From Watersipora subatra (Eukaryota; Bryozoa; Gymnolaemata; Cheilostomatida; Watersiporidae), in assembly GCF_963576615.1 (NCBI RefSeq), contig NC_088709.1:13522764-13586763 (forward strand): a stretch of 64,000 nt of DNA, in the 5' to 3' direction. Both the position numbers and the translations under genes were made by a program. Below are positions 34,515 to 45,952 of the stretch, piece by piece; the first letter of the stretch is position 1, and each line of letters opens with the position of its first letter. Under the pieces are notes generated by a model that saw only the letters and a program-made list of their open reading frames with translations, made no database searches and was not told the DNA's origin.

Positions 34515-35437
34515 ATGCGCAGTCAGATCATGTGATCAGCACAGTCAGATCATGTGATCAGCACAGTCAGATCATGTGATCAGCACAGTCAGATCATGTG
34601 ATCAGCACAGTCAGATCATGTGATCAGCACAGTCAGATCATGTGATCAGCACAGTTAGATCATGTGATCAGTGCACTCAGACTTTGTGATCAACATAGTC
34701 AGATCTTGTGATCAGAGGTCAAATCTTGCGATAAACGCAGTCAGATCATGTGATCAGCACAGTCAGATCATGTAATCAGCACAGTCAGATCATGTGATCA
34801 GTGCACTCAGACCTTGTGATCAACACAGTCAGATCTTGTGATCAGAGGTCAAATCTTGCGATAAACGCAGTCAGATCATGTAATCAGTGCAGTCAGATCA
34901 TGTGATCAGTGCACTCAGACCTTGTTATCAGTGCACTCAGACCTTGTGATCAACACAGTCAGATCTTGTGATCAGAGGTCAAATCTTGCGATAAACGCAG
35001 TCAGATCATGTAATCAGCACAGTCAGATCATGTGATCAGTGCACTCAGACCTTGTGATCAGTGCACTCAGACCTTGCGATCAACACAGTCAGATCTTGTG
35101 ATCAGAGGTCAAATCTTGCGATAAACGCAGTCAGATCATGTAATCAGTGCAGTCAGATAATGTAATCAGTGCAGTCAGATCATGTGATCAGTGCAGTCAG
35201 ATCATGTGATCAGCACAGTCAGATCATGTGATCAGTGCAGTCAGACCATGTGATCAGTGCAGTCAGACCATGTGATCAACACAGTCAGATCATGTGATCA
35301 GTGTAGTCAGACCATGTGATCAGTGTAGTCAGACCATGTGATCAACACAGTCAGATCATGTGATCAGCGCAGTCAGATCATGTGATCAGTGCAGTCAGAT
35401 CATGTGATCATGTGCAGTCAGATCATGTGATCATGTG
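34515..35437 (+). repeat. 22-bp minisatellite with composite higher-order units
   Basis: Basic unit GTCAGATCATGTGATCAGCA plus two bases, about 40 copies. It is rich in the palindrome TGATCA. Between 34670 and 35150 a larger block recurs: GTGCACTCAGACCTTGTGATC, AACACAGTCAGATCTTGTGA, then AGAGGTCAAATCTTGCGATA. This block occurs at least four times, so whole groups of variants were duplicated together. Lies between the innexin 5' side and the ANKRD16 3' end. Confidence 0.95.
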
Positions 35438-35555
35438 CTAGCCAACAAAGAAAAAAAATTCTAAAGATGATGCGTTGACACAAAAAAATATTTTTCAATA
35501 AAGTCTATCTTTTAGGCCCTCGGTAACAACCAATGTTTGATGTGACTGACCAGCC

Positions 35556-35641
35556 TCATGTTCCATGATTAATTTGACTTGACCAGCTCCTGAGCTTTTC
35601 AGCGCAATCCGTCTTGCCACAGAGGACAGCTACTTCTTCAG
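35556..35641 (-). CDS. ANKRD16: ANKRD16 exon 7 (stop)
   Basis: Acceptor TTACCAG. Encodes [20 protein letters not shown] and a short tail to a TGA stop. The TAEEVA..CGK..CAEKL pattern is a capping ankyrin repeat. Confidence 0.9.
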
Positions 35642-38600
35642 CTGGTAACGAGTTGAACAAGTATAAAGATTATGACTGAAGCCGTATAGACTTCTGATAG
35701 AACCATACAGAAAGGAAACCTTACAGAGATATATACTTAATAGGTGATTACCAGTGCGACACTTTGAGTCTTCCAGCAGTGGATCTGCTCCGAGACGCAG
35801 CAATTCCTCAATCATTACACCGTGTCCTTCCTGTTAAACAAAACATTATAATTTAATGTATCAGTGAGTACATGTACCTTATCATCTTAAATTGTACATT
35901 CTCATCATGCTTATATTTACAAAACCTACCTGACATAATCAGATCAGGTTTATATTAATAAAACTTACCTGGCACAATCAGATAGTGTTTTTATATAGAA
36001 AACCTACCTGATCCCGACAAAGGCCTGAAAATCACACAAAATAAAACAAAGCCACACTGAAAAATGAGCAAGAGAGTCATACGCACATCTCACATATATT
36101 TATGACACTGATAATTTATTATTTACATTCAGAACAAGAGAAGAAAACTTCTCTTTTTGTTAAATTGTTCGCTAACAAGGAATAACAACATAATCATGGC
36201 TTTGAACACGTTTTATTAACTTGGATGGATTAGGACACTAGTGAGTGCCATTATAAGCTATATGATTCAAAGCATTAACAAATTTGCGGTAAACAGGTTG
36301 AGCTGTTTTGTCTCTGAGCTCAGAGGCATGAAAATAAATTATAACATTAAACTTCACCACAGGTTGATGACCTATTGACCTATCACCTATTTCATACAGT
36401 TACACAGAGCTCATCTACAACAATGTATGTAGTTAATGGTCTCCACACCTTCGCTGCAAGATGGAGGCAAGCAGTTCCTCTGCTGTCAAACTGGTTTATA
36501 TAAGTTTTCACATTCCCTGTGTGCTGAGATAGGAATTGAAGTGAGACAACTTCTCCGGTTTCTGCTACGATATGGTAACAATTTCTGCCTAGTGTGTTGG
36601 TTATCAGAAAGGATGCCCCACTTTTTATTAAAAGCTCTGCTATGGACACAAAACCTACAATTATTAAATTAAAAAAGCAATAAAAATCAAACAAATCTAA
36701 CGACAATTACATCAATATTATCAGCACAATCAAACCTCATATTAAAACAATCTATTTTGAAATTTTTATGCTGTCAAAACCGTCACATGCCAGTGCATGC
36801 ATTCTTAGAAAATAGTAACATATTTTGCTCAACTTTTCCGCAGTTAAAAGACTTGTGGATAAATACTTAAAGTAATTATATATAACATTATATAAAACTG
36901 AGTAATAAAATCAATTATATGTAAGAAATCTATAGTAATAAATCCCACTTGATTATTTTTGTCTGTCTGTTAGTCTGCATAAACTCAATGCGTTTCCACA
37001 TTTTTTATCATATTTAATTGCTTAAGCTTAGAAAGTTTTTTTTCAAAAATTGTGAATTTGTTTATAACTGCCGGAGGTTACTGGACCAAACCACCAATTG
37101 AGGTTTGTGTATAATCTCAGGGACATGCGTGCCAATTAATCATCTGAGCACTCTGTATGATTTTAGTTGTGAGTTTCATAGAAACATCCTCTTAGACTAC
37201 TTAAATACATCAGTGTTACTTTTATTAATTGGCTTTAGTGACAGATCTTGTCAATAAAAAGAAAATACATGTATTCAATCTAAACTTCACACTTATATGC
37301 TCCGCCCCTTCAATTAGGTTCCTAAAATATTTGGTTTCAAAACTCCATCTGGTTCCTATGAATCAGCCTATTAAACACACACCTGCAGTCTATCTGTTTG
37401 AATATGAAAGGATGCATATACATTGCCAGGCTTACTGTTGGTTAACTAATAAAGTACTATAGAATCAATAAAGAGAGTTTTCTTATTACTTTGCAGTGCA
37501 AGTAAGAGAGAGAACGTGAAGCATAGTTAGTTAAAACAACGAAGGAGGTGAAAATCAGAAGAGGTGGTGATAGAGAAAGAGCTAGTCTAAATTTGATTAT
37601 GTTTACTTTACAGTAACAAACTATTTTTATTTTATTTGCTTTTTACATTTTATCTATCCAACTATTAAAGGAACGTATGAAGCACGCTTCGATATTATTC
37701 GAACACAATAGAACCCAACTATGTGAAGGAGACTTGTGTACAAGAGCACTGATTTAAAAGACTGCGATGCGTTGAGAAACTATGACAGGAATATTTTGGA
37801 CGCTGAGTGAACATATTTTCTTAAATTTAAGTCGCTAGTGTAAAGCTTAATATGTCAAAGTGAGATAAGTCAAGATTTGACTACATAGCACAGCTGGTTA
37901 ATCTTCTATTAGCTCATTTTGCTTGTTCTGAATATTCAAATAAAGTGACGCCAGTTATAGAGAGCTGTTACCTTTACGTAGAGAGTCCGTAAGTGGACTG
38001 CTGCCGCAGCTGTCCCGAGTGTCAACATTGTATGCACACGGAGGAGAGAGCAAAAGCTGGGTAGCTTCAAATCTGCCATGGATTACTGTAGAATATTAAA
38101 CATACACTAAACCTAAAGCAGGAGTACAAGCAGCAAGCAATTCAAACAAGTATTACATAAAATGGCACCTAAGCAAACACAAATAAAGAGCATATTGTCT
38201 TCCCTTGAATTTGTACTACTTTCATAAACTAGGTGTTGGAAAAGCATTTATATATGGAAGCTGAATGTTTAACTAATAAAATAATGTAATGAAGTAATAT
38301 ATATAATAATATATATATAATAATGTATATATGATAATATAATGAAGTAATGAAATATGGAAGCTAAATGTTTAAGTAGTCACGCAAAGAGTTTCACACA
38401 ATGACCAAAGAGATTTTACCCTATGCTTGTTAGATAGAAATAAGCTGATATCAGGACATACATACATGTCCTGATATCAGCTCGTAGTGACGAGCTATTG
38501 CAGACTCGTCACTAGAGAGAGGCTGGAGAACTTGGTCAACAGCATGTACTACAGCTTGGTACTTACGTGTATATGGTTCTGTAGCAAAGCTAGTGATACA

Positions 38601-40790
38601 GTAAAAATTAGTAGGATAGAAATGCATAGATATTGTAAATACTAGCAAATGAAAACGGCCATTTCCATTCAAGTTTTATCTTAGGCACGACATAACACTT
38701 TAGTAGATACAACTTACTGTATAACTATAGCAGATACAAACTTTGTAATAATAACAGGGCTCTTGTACGAAAGCAAACGAGCTGCTCTTGCATAAATATA
38801 TTTGATACTACAAACTAATCTAGCGTAAGAAGACAACTTCCAATAAACAGTGTATTAAGTCAACAGGTCAGGTCAGTTGCTTAGAACTAGCCTGGCACAC
38901 AATGTTTACCATAAACATGATGATAAAAATGATAATGATGATATAGGAAAAGAACAAAAGGTTCTACCTTAAAGCTATCCCTACCCCAACCTGCTGAGTG
39001 TAGAGGAGTACGGTCGTTCTTGCTTCTTGTCGACCAGCATTGCTCATCTGAATCCAGCAAACAGCTCAACACCTCCACATCTCCCTCTCTGCATCACACA
39101 AATGACTACTTTTATGTTCGAACTAAATTAAACAGTCCAACAGGCCTTTCATTTAGAGTTAAGCAATTATCTTAGCTCATGAGAAAAAGAAAATCTAGAT
39201 TATGCTAGAAATCTAAAAAAGGTTCTAGAAAAATCTAGTGAATGTTAGTTTCAGACGTTCATGATGACAATCATGACTATAATAAGAACCAAGTCCACCA
39301 GTCTGAATGCACAGAAGGAAGTTGTGATAAAATATTACTTTCAATAGGATTTGAACTCATGACGTCCAGTTTAGACTGATGCTCCAACACATCCTCCAAT
39401 CAAGAATAATTGTGCAACGACCTATTCCCTGTTCGTTATTGGCACCATAGACCTATTAACTATAGTTAATAGGTCTATGGTTGCCACAGCTGATGATAAT
39501 TCACCAGACACTAGACTACCAGTGTACTAATAACAATAACAAGGCCTGTCAAATTTACCTGGCAGCAATGTGAAAAGCAGTCCAGCCATCTTTGTTGACT
39601 TGTGTGAGAGAGGCACCTGACTTGAGAAGAGTTTGCACTGTACTCAGATGGGACTTGGCGGCGGCGAGCATAAGAGGAGTCCTACATAAACAGTCCTTGG
39701 TCGTTTGATAGCAAATTGATGTTAGTAGGTTTGCAACTAGCAAGGAACAGAATCTTCAACACAAATCTAAATAATTTACAAAAATAACTCTTGAAAAAAG
39801 GGTACAATCATTAAGGAAAAATGCAAGATGACTATTACAACCATCACTACATTTCAGTGATTCGAATGGGTTCGGAGTTGCTTCCACTTCGAATTATATA
39901 AACGGTAAAATCCGAACGCATTTGATGCCAGTTCGCTTTGCTAAATTTGTGTAAAGGCATTCGCTGTGACGGTACTAGTCGGCATCATAAAAGTGCTCAC
40001 TGCTGATGGATCGGAATCGATAATAACATTTCAGCATTGTGATCTAATGCGATCAGTTGACTAGGCAACTAGTTGACTACACATGAATTAAGAAGTGACC
40101 GTGACCTGATAGCGAGTCTGCGAGTTTAGTTTTGAGGGAAACATCAACAATCTTGGAAATATCTATTTAGTGCAACTCCGAATCGTTGAAACAATAAGGT
40201 GCGAATTCGTCGGCAGCGGGCAACTCTGAACCCGTTAAAGGCATGGAAACGCAGTGAATAAGATCAAAAAGAAACTTGTAGGTTAGATGCTTGGGGGACA
40301 CACCAGCAAGTTACATGTTCGAACAGTTGATTTAGTGAGTCAGGTTAAATTATAAATCAAACAGCAAAAGTAGACTTGTAAAAGCTATAACACTCATCCG
40401 TAGCGATCAGCTAATAATCTACTAATAAAGCTATAATCTACTAATAAAAATAATGTATGGATATTACCAATCAGCTGCTTTTAGACAATTCACATCTGCT
40501 CCATGATGCAATAGCACTTCCACGATCTTGGTACGACCTTCGAGAGACGCCTCATGAAGAGCAGTCTTTCCATCATTATTAACAGCGTTCACCGCAGAAT
40601 GATTCAGAAGATAGGTGACAATGTCAAGGTTACCGATTCGAGCAGCTAGGTGAAGCGGGGTGTCTCCTTTGCGCACCTTGGAATTTGATACGCACAACTC
40701 TGGTGTGGATTCAACCAGTGAAGAAACTGAAAAGAGGTTATTGCTCTTTATAGCGTCAACCAAACTTTGCGACTGCCTGCTCAAAGACAT
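35556..40790 (-). CDS. ANKRD16: ANKRD16 (ankyrin repeat domain protein 16), seven coding exons, complete
   Basis: Exons: complement(40468..40790), (39559..39681), (38991..39088), (37972..38085), (36449..36654), (35752..35830), (35556..35641); total 1029 nt, 342 residues plus stop. Phases agree at all six junctions (2, 2, 1, 1, 0, 1). About nine ankyrin repeats fill the protein, with blocks [53 protein letters not shown] and [23 protein letters not shown] and GW..FHIA.REGD are characteristic of vertebrate ANKRD16, which has 361 residues in human. In mouse the protein binds alanyl-tRNA synthetase and captures misactivated serine; whether that role holds in this animal is inference. The start is the ATG at 40790; the open frame beyond it begins only with TTG and runs into a TTTTTGCAG acceptor-like site, so a non-coding 5' exon is likely. 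Confidence 0.95.
35752..35830 (-). CDS. ANKRD16: ANKRD16 exon 6
   Basis: Acceptor TTAACAG, donor GTAATC. Encodes [20 protein letters not shown], completing the repeat begun in exon 5. Confidence 0.95.
36449..36654 (-). CDS. ANKRD16: ANKRD16 exon 5
   Basis: Acceptor ATTGTAG, donor GTGTGG. 68 codons from [14 protein letters not shown] to TACLHLAAK, two ankyrin repeats. Confidence 0.95.
37972..38085 (-). CDS. ANKRD16: ANKRD16 exon 4
   Basis: Acceptor TTCTACAG, donor GTAACA. Encodes [13 protein letters not shown] and [17 protein letters not shown]. It has no ATG and is only found by extending the gene model. Confidence 0.9.
38270..38350. repeat. ATATAATA microsatellite in ANKRD16 intron 3
   Basis: Irregular TATATAATAATATA units. 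Confidence 0.8.
38443..38482. other. Perfect 17-bp stem hairpin in ANKRD16 intron 3
   Basis: AGCTGATATCAGGACAT and its inverse are separated by six bases (ACATAC). The stem also contains the inner palindrome CTGATATCAG on each side. Confidence 0.9.
38991..39088 (-). CDS. ANKRD16: ANKRD16 exon 3
   Basis: Acceptor GATGCAG, donor GTTGGG. Encodes [16 protein letters not shown] through DRTPLHSA. The open frame reads on past the donor, but the phase match to exon 4 restores the expected ankyrin sequence. Confidence 0.9.
39444..39481. other. Perfect 38-bp palindrome in ANKRD16 intron 2
   Basis: ACCATAGACCTATTAACTA followed directly by its inverse, with no spacer. It sits about 75 bp from the 3' edge of exon 2 on the intron side. 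A tRNA-like SINE fragment with B-box-like GGATTTGAACTC (inverse) lies nearby at about 39340-39410. Confidence 0.9.
39559..39681 (-). CDS. ANKRD16: ANKRD16 exon 2
   Basis: Acceptor TTATGTAG, donor GTAAAT. Encodes [19 protein letters not shown] and the [10 protein letters not shown] helix. Confidence 0.95.
39861..40239. mobile_element. MITE in ANKRD16 intron 1 (~380 bp)
   Basis: Left end TTCGAATGGGTTCGGAGTTG and right end CAACTCTGAACCCGTTAAAG are imperfect inverses. A fragment of the same family is at 13045-13095. No coding capacity. Confidence 0.7.
40468..40790 (-). CDS. ANKRD16: ANKRD16 exon 1
   Basis: 107 codons plus TG. Contains the first three ankyrin repeats up to NCLKAAD; donor GTAATA. 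The split Trp codon is completed by exon 2. Confidence 0.95.
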
Positions 40791-41690
40791 CTTTATAGTT
40801 CCCTGCAAAAATTCAGAAATATTTTTCCCTAGGGTACTGAGCCAATAGGAATTAATAAGGGATAAACATAAAAAGTTATAGAGTATTGCAATGATGTGTT
40901 TTTGCCAAGTCCTTTTCAGCTATGCTTTACTACTTTAGAGTTTTCACCTAATATTTAGACATTTGCAGTCCTAACCAATCAAATGCCAATAGTTTTGGGT
41001 TAGCAAAATCACAAAATTACTCAAAATGGAAACAGAAAACAGTTATTTCGATAATTATATCTTGTTGACTAAGATTGCAAAAAAGATGAAGCAGCAGCTG
41101 TAAGGTTGTTAAATCAGTAGATAAATTAGTTTTGCTGGACACGTGGAAGTCAATCCATTTTTATTCTGTTTCAATAAGAGTGTAAACTGTAAAGTCAAAG
41201 CATTTTGTGAAGGAAAATATAGCACGCTATCTCTTTCTTGCCAGTATTTGTTAAAGCAAACTTGTTTTTCAGTAACAAACAGATGTGGTTTTTGCTTCTG
41301 CAAATAATATACGTAGGTTTGCTTAAAAATAAAGATGAGTTGATAAAGGTTTGAGTTGTTGTTAAACTTAATTTAGCGTAATATCATTTTGTTTGCTTTC
41401 AATCAGAGTGGCCGCGTGTAAACCGGACACCTAAGTTTTCAAAAAAATTTTTGCATTCGATAATTGGCTTATATGCGGGGATATACTGTAGTTACCAGTA
41501 GCTCTTGATATTCCTAGTCAAATAAGTTAGCAAAAATTCTATAAAAACTGTTGAAACACTTTGGCCAAAATGTGCACATAAATCTTTAGCTTTGATAGCA
41601 TATAGGACAGCTCAATTGTCTTCTGGATACTCACCTAGTAAACTCATGTTCAGTAGACCAATTAGGTTTAGTCTAGGTATACAAAAGGTG
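40791..41690. other. ANKRD16 upstream region, no recognised gene
   Basis: A TTTTTGCAG acceptor-like site at about 40803-40812 (minus strand) suggests the first non-coding exon lies further right. No promoter element can be named. Confidence 0.35.
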
Positions 41691-43300
41691 ATACAGACTA
41701 AGAATAAATTGAAAGAAAAAGATTTGCTTAAGAAATCTAAAATTAAGGAAAAATGGAATAAGAAACACTGAGTTAGTAAGTTACCAAAACTCTGTCCTGG
41801 TAATTAAGTTTGAATAAAGATACCGGGTATTCCTAGAAAAAAGAAAGAATAGGAAAGAAAACAGGATAAAAAAACATAACTCTCGCAGTTACTGGGTTAG
41901 AATAAGAAATAGTGAAGGTAGGAGAAATAAAAAAACTTCTAAAACAGGATTGTGATAACGATAGCCTAGAAGAGTTTTATTTGCCGTTACCTGAAGATAC
42001 AGTTAGTAATGATAATATTGCAGATGATAGTGAGGGTGATGACTTAACTGAGGATATTGATGATATCGAGTTAGAAGCCAACTTGAGTCAAGACATTAAT
42101 TATGATGCTGTTAATAACACTGAAGCTACAAACTTTGAGCCTGTAGAAGAGAATGTAGCTCTTACCTGGTCTGAGAGACAGAGTAGAAGGAAGATTGAGC
42201 CAGATATGCTATATTACGAAAATGTTAATACTATTACAGACAAATCAAAAATGAATGACAAAGATTGGGCAAGAGGAATGTGATGAAATCTACAGCTAAA
42301 CTGAGAACCCAAAAAAGAACCAAGTGAGATGAGTGAAGCTAACGATAGTGAAAAGGCAAAAATATTGGTAAAGATAAAAAAATGGTTTGGGGTAATGAAG
42401 GCTATAAATGATGTATGGTTTGTCAGGCCAAGAGAGATCATATAGCTGTATTTTGCCCTGTGTAACAACTGTAAGAAGAGTGGTCACTTGGCTAAAAATT
42501 GCGATCAGGAAATAAAATATAGATGGTGCAAGAATGCTAGACACCCTTATTTAGAGTGCCATAATGGAGATGTTACGTTCTATTGACCTAGTAAGAGAAA
42601 AACAGCGAGAGTAGGTAAACATAAACCTAATGGGACAGTTAGTAAACCTTGTGTCAGTTATAATTGAAGAACAGTGAAAAAGTTCAAAACGTTTCGATCA
42701 TGAGTTAAGTTAGTGGATTTTTGGATGAAGTAGGTAGTGACATCTTTTTAGATGGGAATAAAAATGATGAAAAAGAAAAATATTAAACTAAGAAGAGGGA
42801 AACTACAGCACAGGTTCAAGGAGCAGATGGAGAATGAGGAAATGAAGATGAGAGAAGATTATGAGAGCTCTGACACCCTCTACGATGTCTTAGCTGAGAT
42901 GGCCAAGGTGAAAACGAGTTTGCTCGCTAGATCTGCAAAGGCTAGGCCCCGCGGTAGACATTGTTTCCACCAGCGCCTGTGCTGTAGCAGGAAAAGCGAC
43001 TGGACTCAGCTCTTGCTATTTGAGCCTGAATGGCAATTCCAGGAAGGAGACCTTGAGTGCAGTGATAGCCAGGTGGACAGGTTTTCACCTTCTTGAGACC
43101 TCAGGGTTGTCTAAAGGTGGCAAGCCCATCAGTACAACAGATGCCTGCACTGGTCAAGAGCAAACCGAGACCCTTAACACAGCTGCAGAGGAAAAGTTTT
43201 GAGGAAGTGAAGCAGATGATGAGTCAGTTTGAACCATGGAGGATTATTGAATGAAATTTTGAGGATTAAGAGTAAAAGTGAATAGAGTATAAGGTCAAAT
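41691..43300 (+). pseudogene. Decayed retrotransposon gag-like region with a CCHC zinc knuckle
   Basis: An acidic open stretch of 123 codons (41912-42283) is followed, after frame breaks, by a CCHC knuckle at about 42463-42506: CNNCKKSGHLAKNC, matching C-X2-C-X4-H-X4-C. A second, degraded Cys-rich part (WCKNARHPYLEC) follows at once. Zinc knuckles of this form mark the nucleocapsid part of retroelement gag proteins. More charged open pieces at 42752-43202 are in other frames. No intact reverse transcriptase or integrase is visible. The copy is broken by several stops and frame changes. Confidence 0.65.
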
Positions 43301-44698
43301 TTGTAGCTTTATTTTTGTAATTTTGTAACTGCTAACTTGAATGGTTTGGATTTATTGGGAATGGTAATATCTGAAGTGAATTGTGAACTTAAAATCTTCA
43401 GAGGTGTCCTTTTCTTAGCAGAAAGGGCATGTGTAATAATATTACGAAGTCTTATGTATCAGAACGATGTCTACAACGGCAAGCCATTATTAGGAGTCAA
43501 GGTCAATGGCTATAGCGCAATGGTGTGAAAACTATCAGATTACGACAGTATAGGATTAACAGCTTTATGGTGCTGGTATGGCTTTTCGGGGCTATTGGTA
43601 TATAAGCTGCTGAGGGCCCGCAGACTGTCTTAGTATGTAGTGTGATATTACTAATACTGACTGATACCCTACCCATCCCCACAACCCAATGGACAATGTA
43701 TTATAGTGTTTTCACAAGTTCACATACTTTATGTTTTATAGTAGTTCTGCTGTACATTTTGTTTTATTGCTCACACCCTATTTAGCATTCTTTATTCTTG
43801 TGTTGTAGAGAACCAGGGTGACAGGCTTCACTCTACTATCTTGAGTTACTTATTCAATAAACAGTGACTGACAAGTTAACTCTCTTACACAACTATCAAT
43901 AACAATCAAACACTAAACATCCTAACATTACATGTAGTGTTGTATTAGGTAGGTACCTGTATGTTATCTAGCACAGCTAACTCCTTGAACAAAACAGTAC
44001 GATGTTCTCAGCAAAACTGATATAATTTAGGTATACTGTTTGCAAATTTAACTAATGTAATTTCAACAAATAAATGTACACTAAAATAATTCAACTAAGG
44101 AATCACAAACACAAGGAGCTTTCAAGGCTCACTAGCACTCCATTAAGCAATTTTATAAGTGTTGACACATTGAACTCCCAAGCTTATTTACTAACATGTT
44201 TTTAATCCAAATTGAATATGTATGTCGCCAGAAAAGAATTTGCGATGCCAAGGCGAGCGTAGCACAAACATAGAGCCAAGTCGCATGCTTTACCTATAAT
44301 TCGAGAAAAACTCCTAGCTCTAAGACTGAGAACAACAACTTAATAAAAGTTTAGGCTAAACTTAAGCTACAGTAGCGACAGCAAATTTTCGCTTTTCAAC
44401 TATGTTTCATGCTGACTAGTAGTTTGATCGAATAGCAGCAACTAATGCACGGGATTAATTTTGATTGCTTGCAGCAAGAGGCAATATTAAATTGAGTTTT
44501 TGGGACTTTACTTTTCAAAAATCGATTGTATGTGACATGCAACGTCATTATTGCGACTGCGGACTTGCTATCAAATACTGTGCACCATAGCCTAGTTAGT
44601 GTTACAAGTCGTGGTCATGTACAAAGTGGTTGAACTTGGAGTTTGTAACCGAATAATCGTTAGCTATTGATTTAAGTATTTGCTTCACATGTGTACAG
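43301..44698. other. Retroelement-flanking stretch, no gene
   Basis: A 63-codon ORF (43337-43528) ends in PLLGVKVNGYSAMV, which faintly resembles the start of a retroviral-type protease but lacks the catalytic Asp motif. 43620-43930, with AATAAA near 43855, might be an LTR remnant; no second copy was found to confirm it. Confidence 0.3.
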
Positions 44699-44881
44699 AC
44701 CTGCCAACCCAAGAGTGGGATAATGCGTGAGATTTGGTTTTGGGGCAATTGATGTATCAATGATAGTATATATAAAATTGTGGAAATTGGGGCAAAAATC
44801 TCACGCATTTCTCACGTGTTTTCATTTTTTCTTTGGAGTGATTGCGTGAGTCTCACGCCCAATGCGTGAGAGTTGGCAGGT
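44699..44881. mobile_element. Small MITE (183 bp), ends ACCTGCCAAC
   Basis: ACCTGCCAAC at the left and GTTGGCAGGT at the right are perfect inverses. Several GCGTGAG/CTCACGC pairs inside allow further folding. It lies between the retroelement remnant and the Tudor gene. Confidence 0.8.
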
Positions 44882-45811
44882 ATGGGTATGCATGTGTAGT
44901 GCAAAGTCAGAGCTTTAATGATTAGGCCATCATTGGCTTAAAGTAAAAACATGAAAATGATGCTTTAAAAGGTTTTGTTGAACTTCAAAATTAATCTGCC
45001 CAACAGTATCATCCATAAGTGCATCAACAAGATTTGCACGTGTGAATTGATGCAATAGTATTACACAATTTTTTGCGTCTTCGAATGACCGGTTGGGACC
45101 GAGACAGTAGTTGTTTTTGAACTAGGGCCAAATAAGCTTGTACATTTTGGTCAGTTGCAAGAAAACTGACGCTTTCAAGAACTTGAAAGTTGCTAATTCT
45201 ACATAATAGACTGTTTAATAACATGTGGTTAGCGGATTGTTTCCCCTAACATTGCCTAACACCGAAGCTGTGGAGCAGTTGTTGACAGACTAACTGCATG
45301 AGAAAATTCAAAAGCGATAGTTTTTCCATGAATTCAATTTTTTTTCATTTGGCTCTACCTTGGCACTTGCCACCATGGAAAATTTGATTGAAATAGATTT
45401 GTAGTTTTGCGAACAATCCTTTTCTTGTACTTAGACTATGTTAATGTACTTTTTGCTGGTTTTAAAGGCCATTTGGACAGACTTATTAGAGTGTTAGAGC
45501 AGATTAGGAGTGTAAAATTAAGTTAAAAAGGTGAACAGTTCAAAAATATTTTTTCAGTTATATTGACAATAAAAGTGGATAACAAAATGTCAATAAACTT
45601 CACTGAGTTATAGATAAAAGAACAAATGCAAGCCAAGAAGTTCAGCCAACGCCAATAAGAAAAAAAGCAATTTAGAATTAAAAAAGTCATAAAATTTGCA
45701 CTTTGCATTTGCCGAACAAAAAAATTAGTAGCGACAAACAATGATAATTTTCATTTTTAGCATGTTTACAAAACCTCATGAAGTATTTTTTATGCATTCT
45801 AGATTTGAACA
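44882..45811. other. Upstream region of the Tudor gene
   Basis: Just before the coding start a TGCATTCTAG acceptor-like site (ends 45802) suggests a spliced 5' UTR exon to the left. No promoter motif can be assigned. Confidence 0.4.
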
Positions 45812-45952
45812 ATGAGTGAACACTCGCTGAGGACACAGTCAAAGAAGGGCGCTGTAAGAGAGGCGCTCATTTCCAAGGCTGCTGCCTCCCTCGCTGAAGT
45901 AAAGGAAGAAGAAAGCAAGTTGGTTGCTAAAATTGGATCTCTCGCTTGTCAG
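45812..45952 (+). CDS. Tudor gene exon 1
   Basis: 47 codons starting MSEHSLRTQSKKGAVREA, ending at donor GTGAGC in phase 0. Helix-forming, Lys/Glu/Ala-rich. Confidence 0.85.

Noticed and set aside
34515..35437. CRISPR-like array
   Set aside because: Units are contiguous with no unique spacers, and the genome is eukaryotic. The same applies to the 29-, 31-, 45- and 62-bp arrays.
38451..38672. Minus-strand ORF as an additional ANKRD16 exon
   Set aside because: It lies in intron 3, overlaps a hairpin, has no ankyrin pattern, and exons 3 and 4 already join in phase.
39700..39743. ATG at 39743 as an alternative ANKRD16 start
   Set aside because: The sequence before the acceptor at 39682 is intronic; the spliced join restores the conserved [12 protein letters not shown] block.
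43337..43528. Retroviral-type protease
   Set aside because: Only a weak resemblance (LLGVKVNGYSAMV) and no Asp-Thr/Ser-Gly catalytic motif follows.
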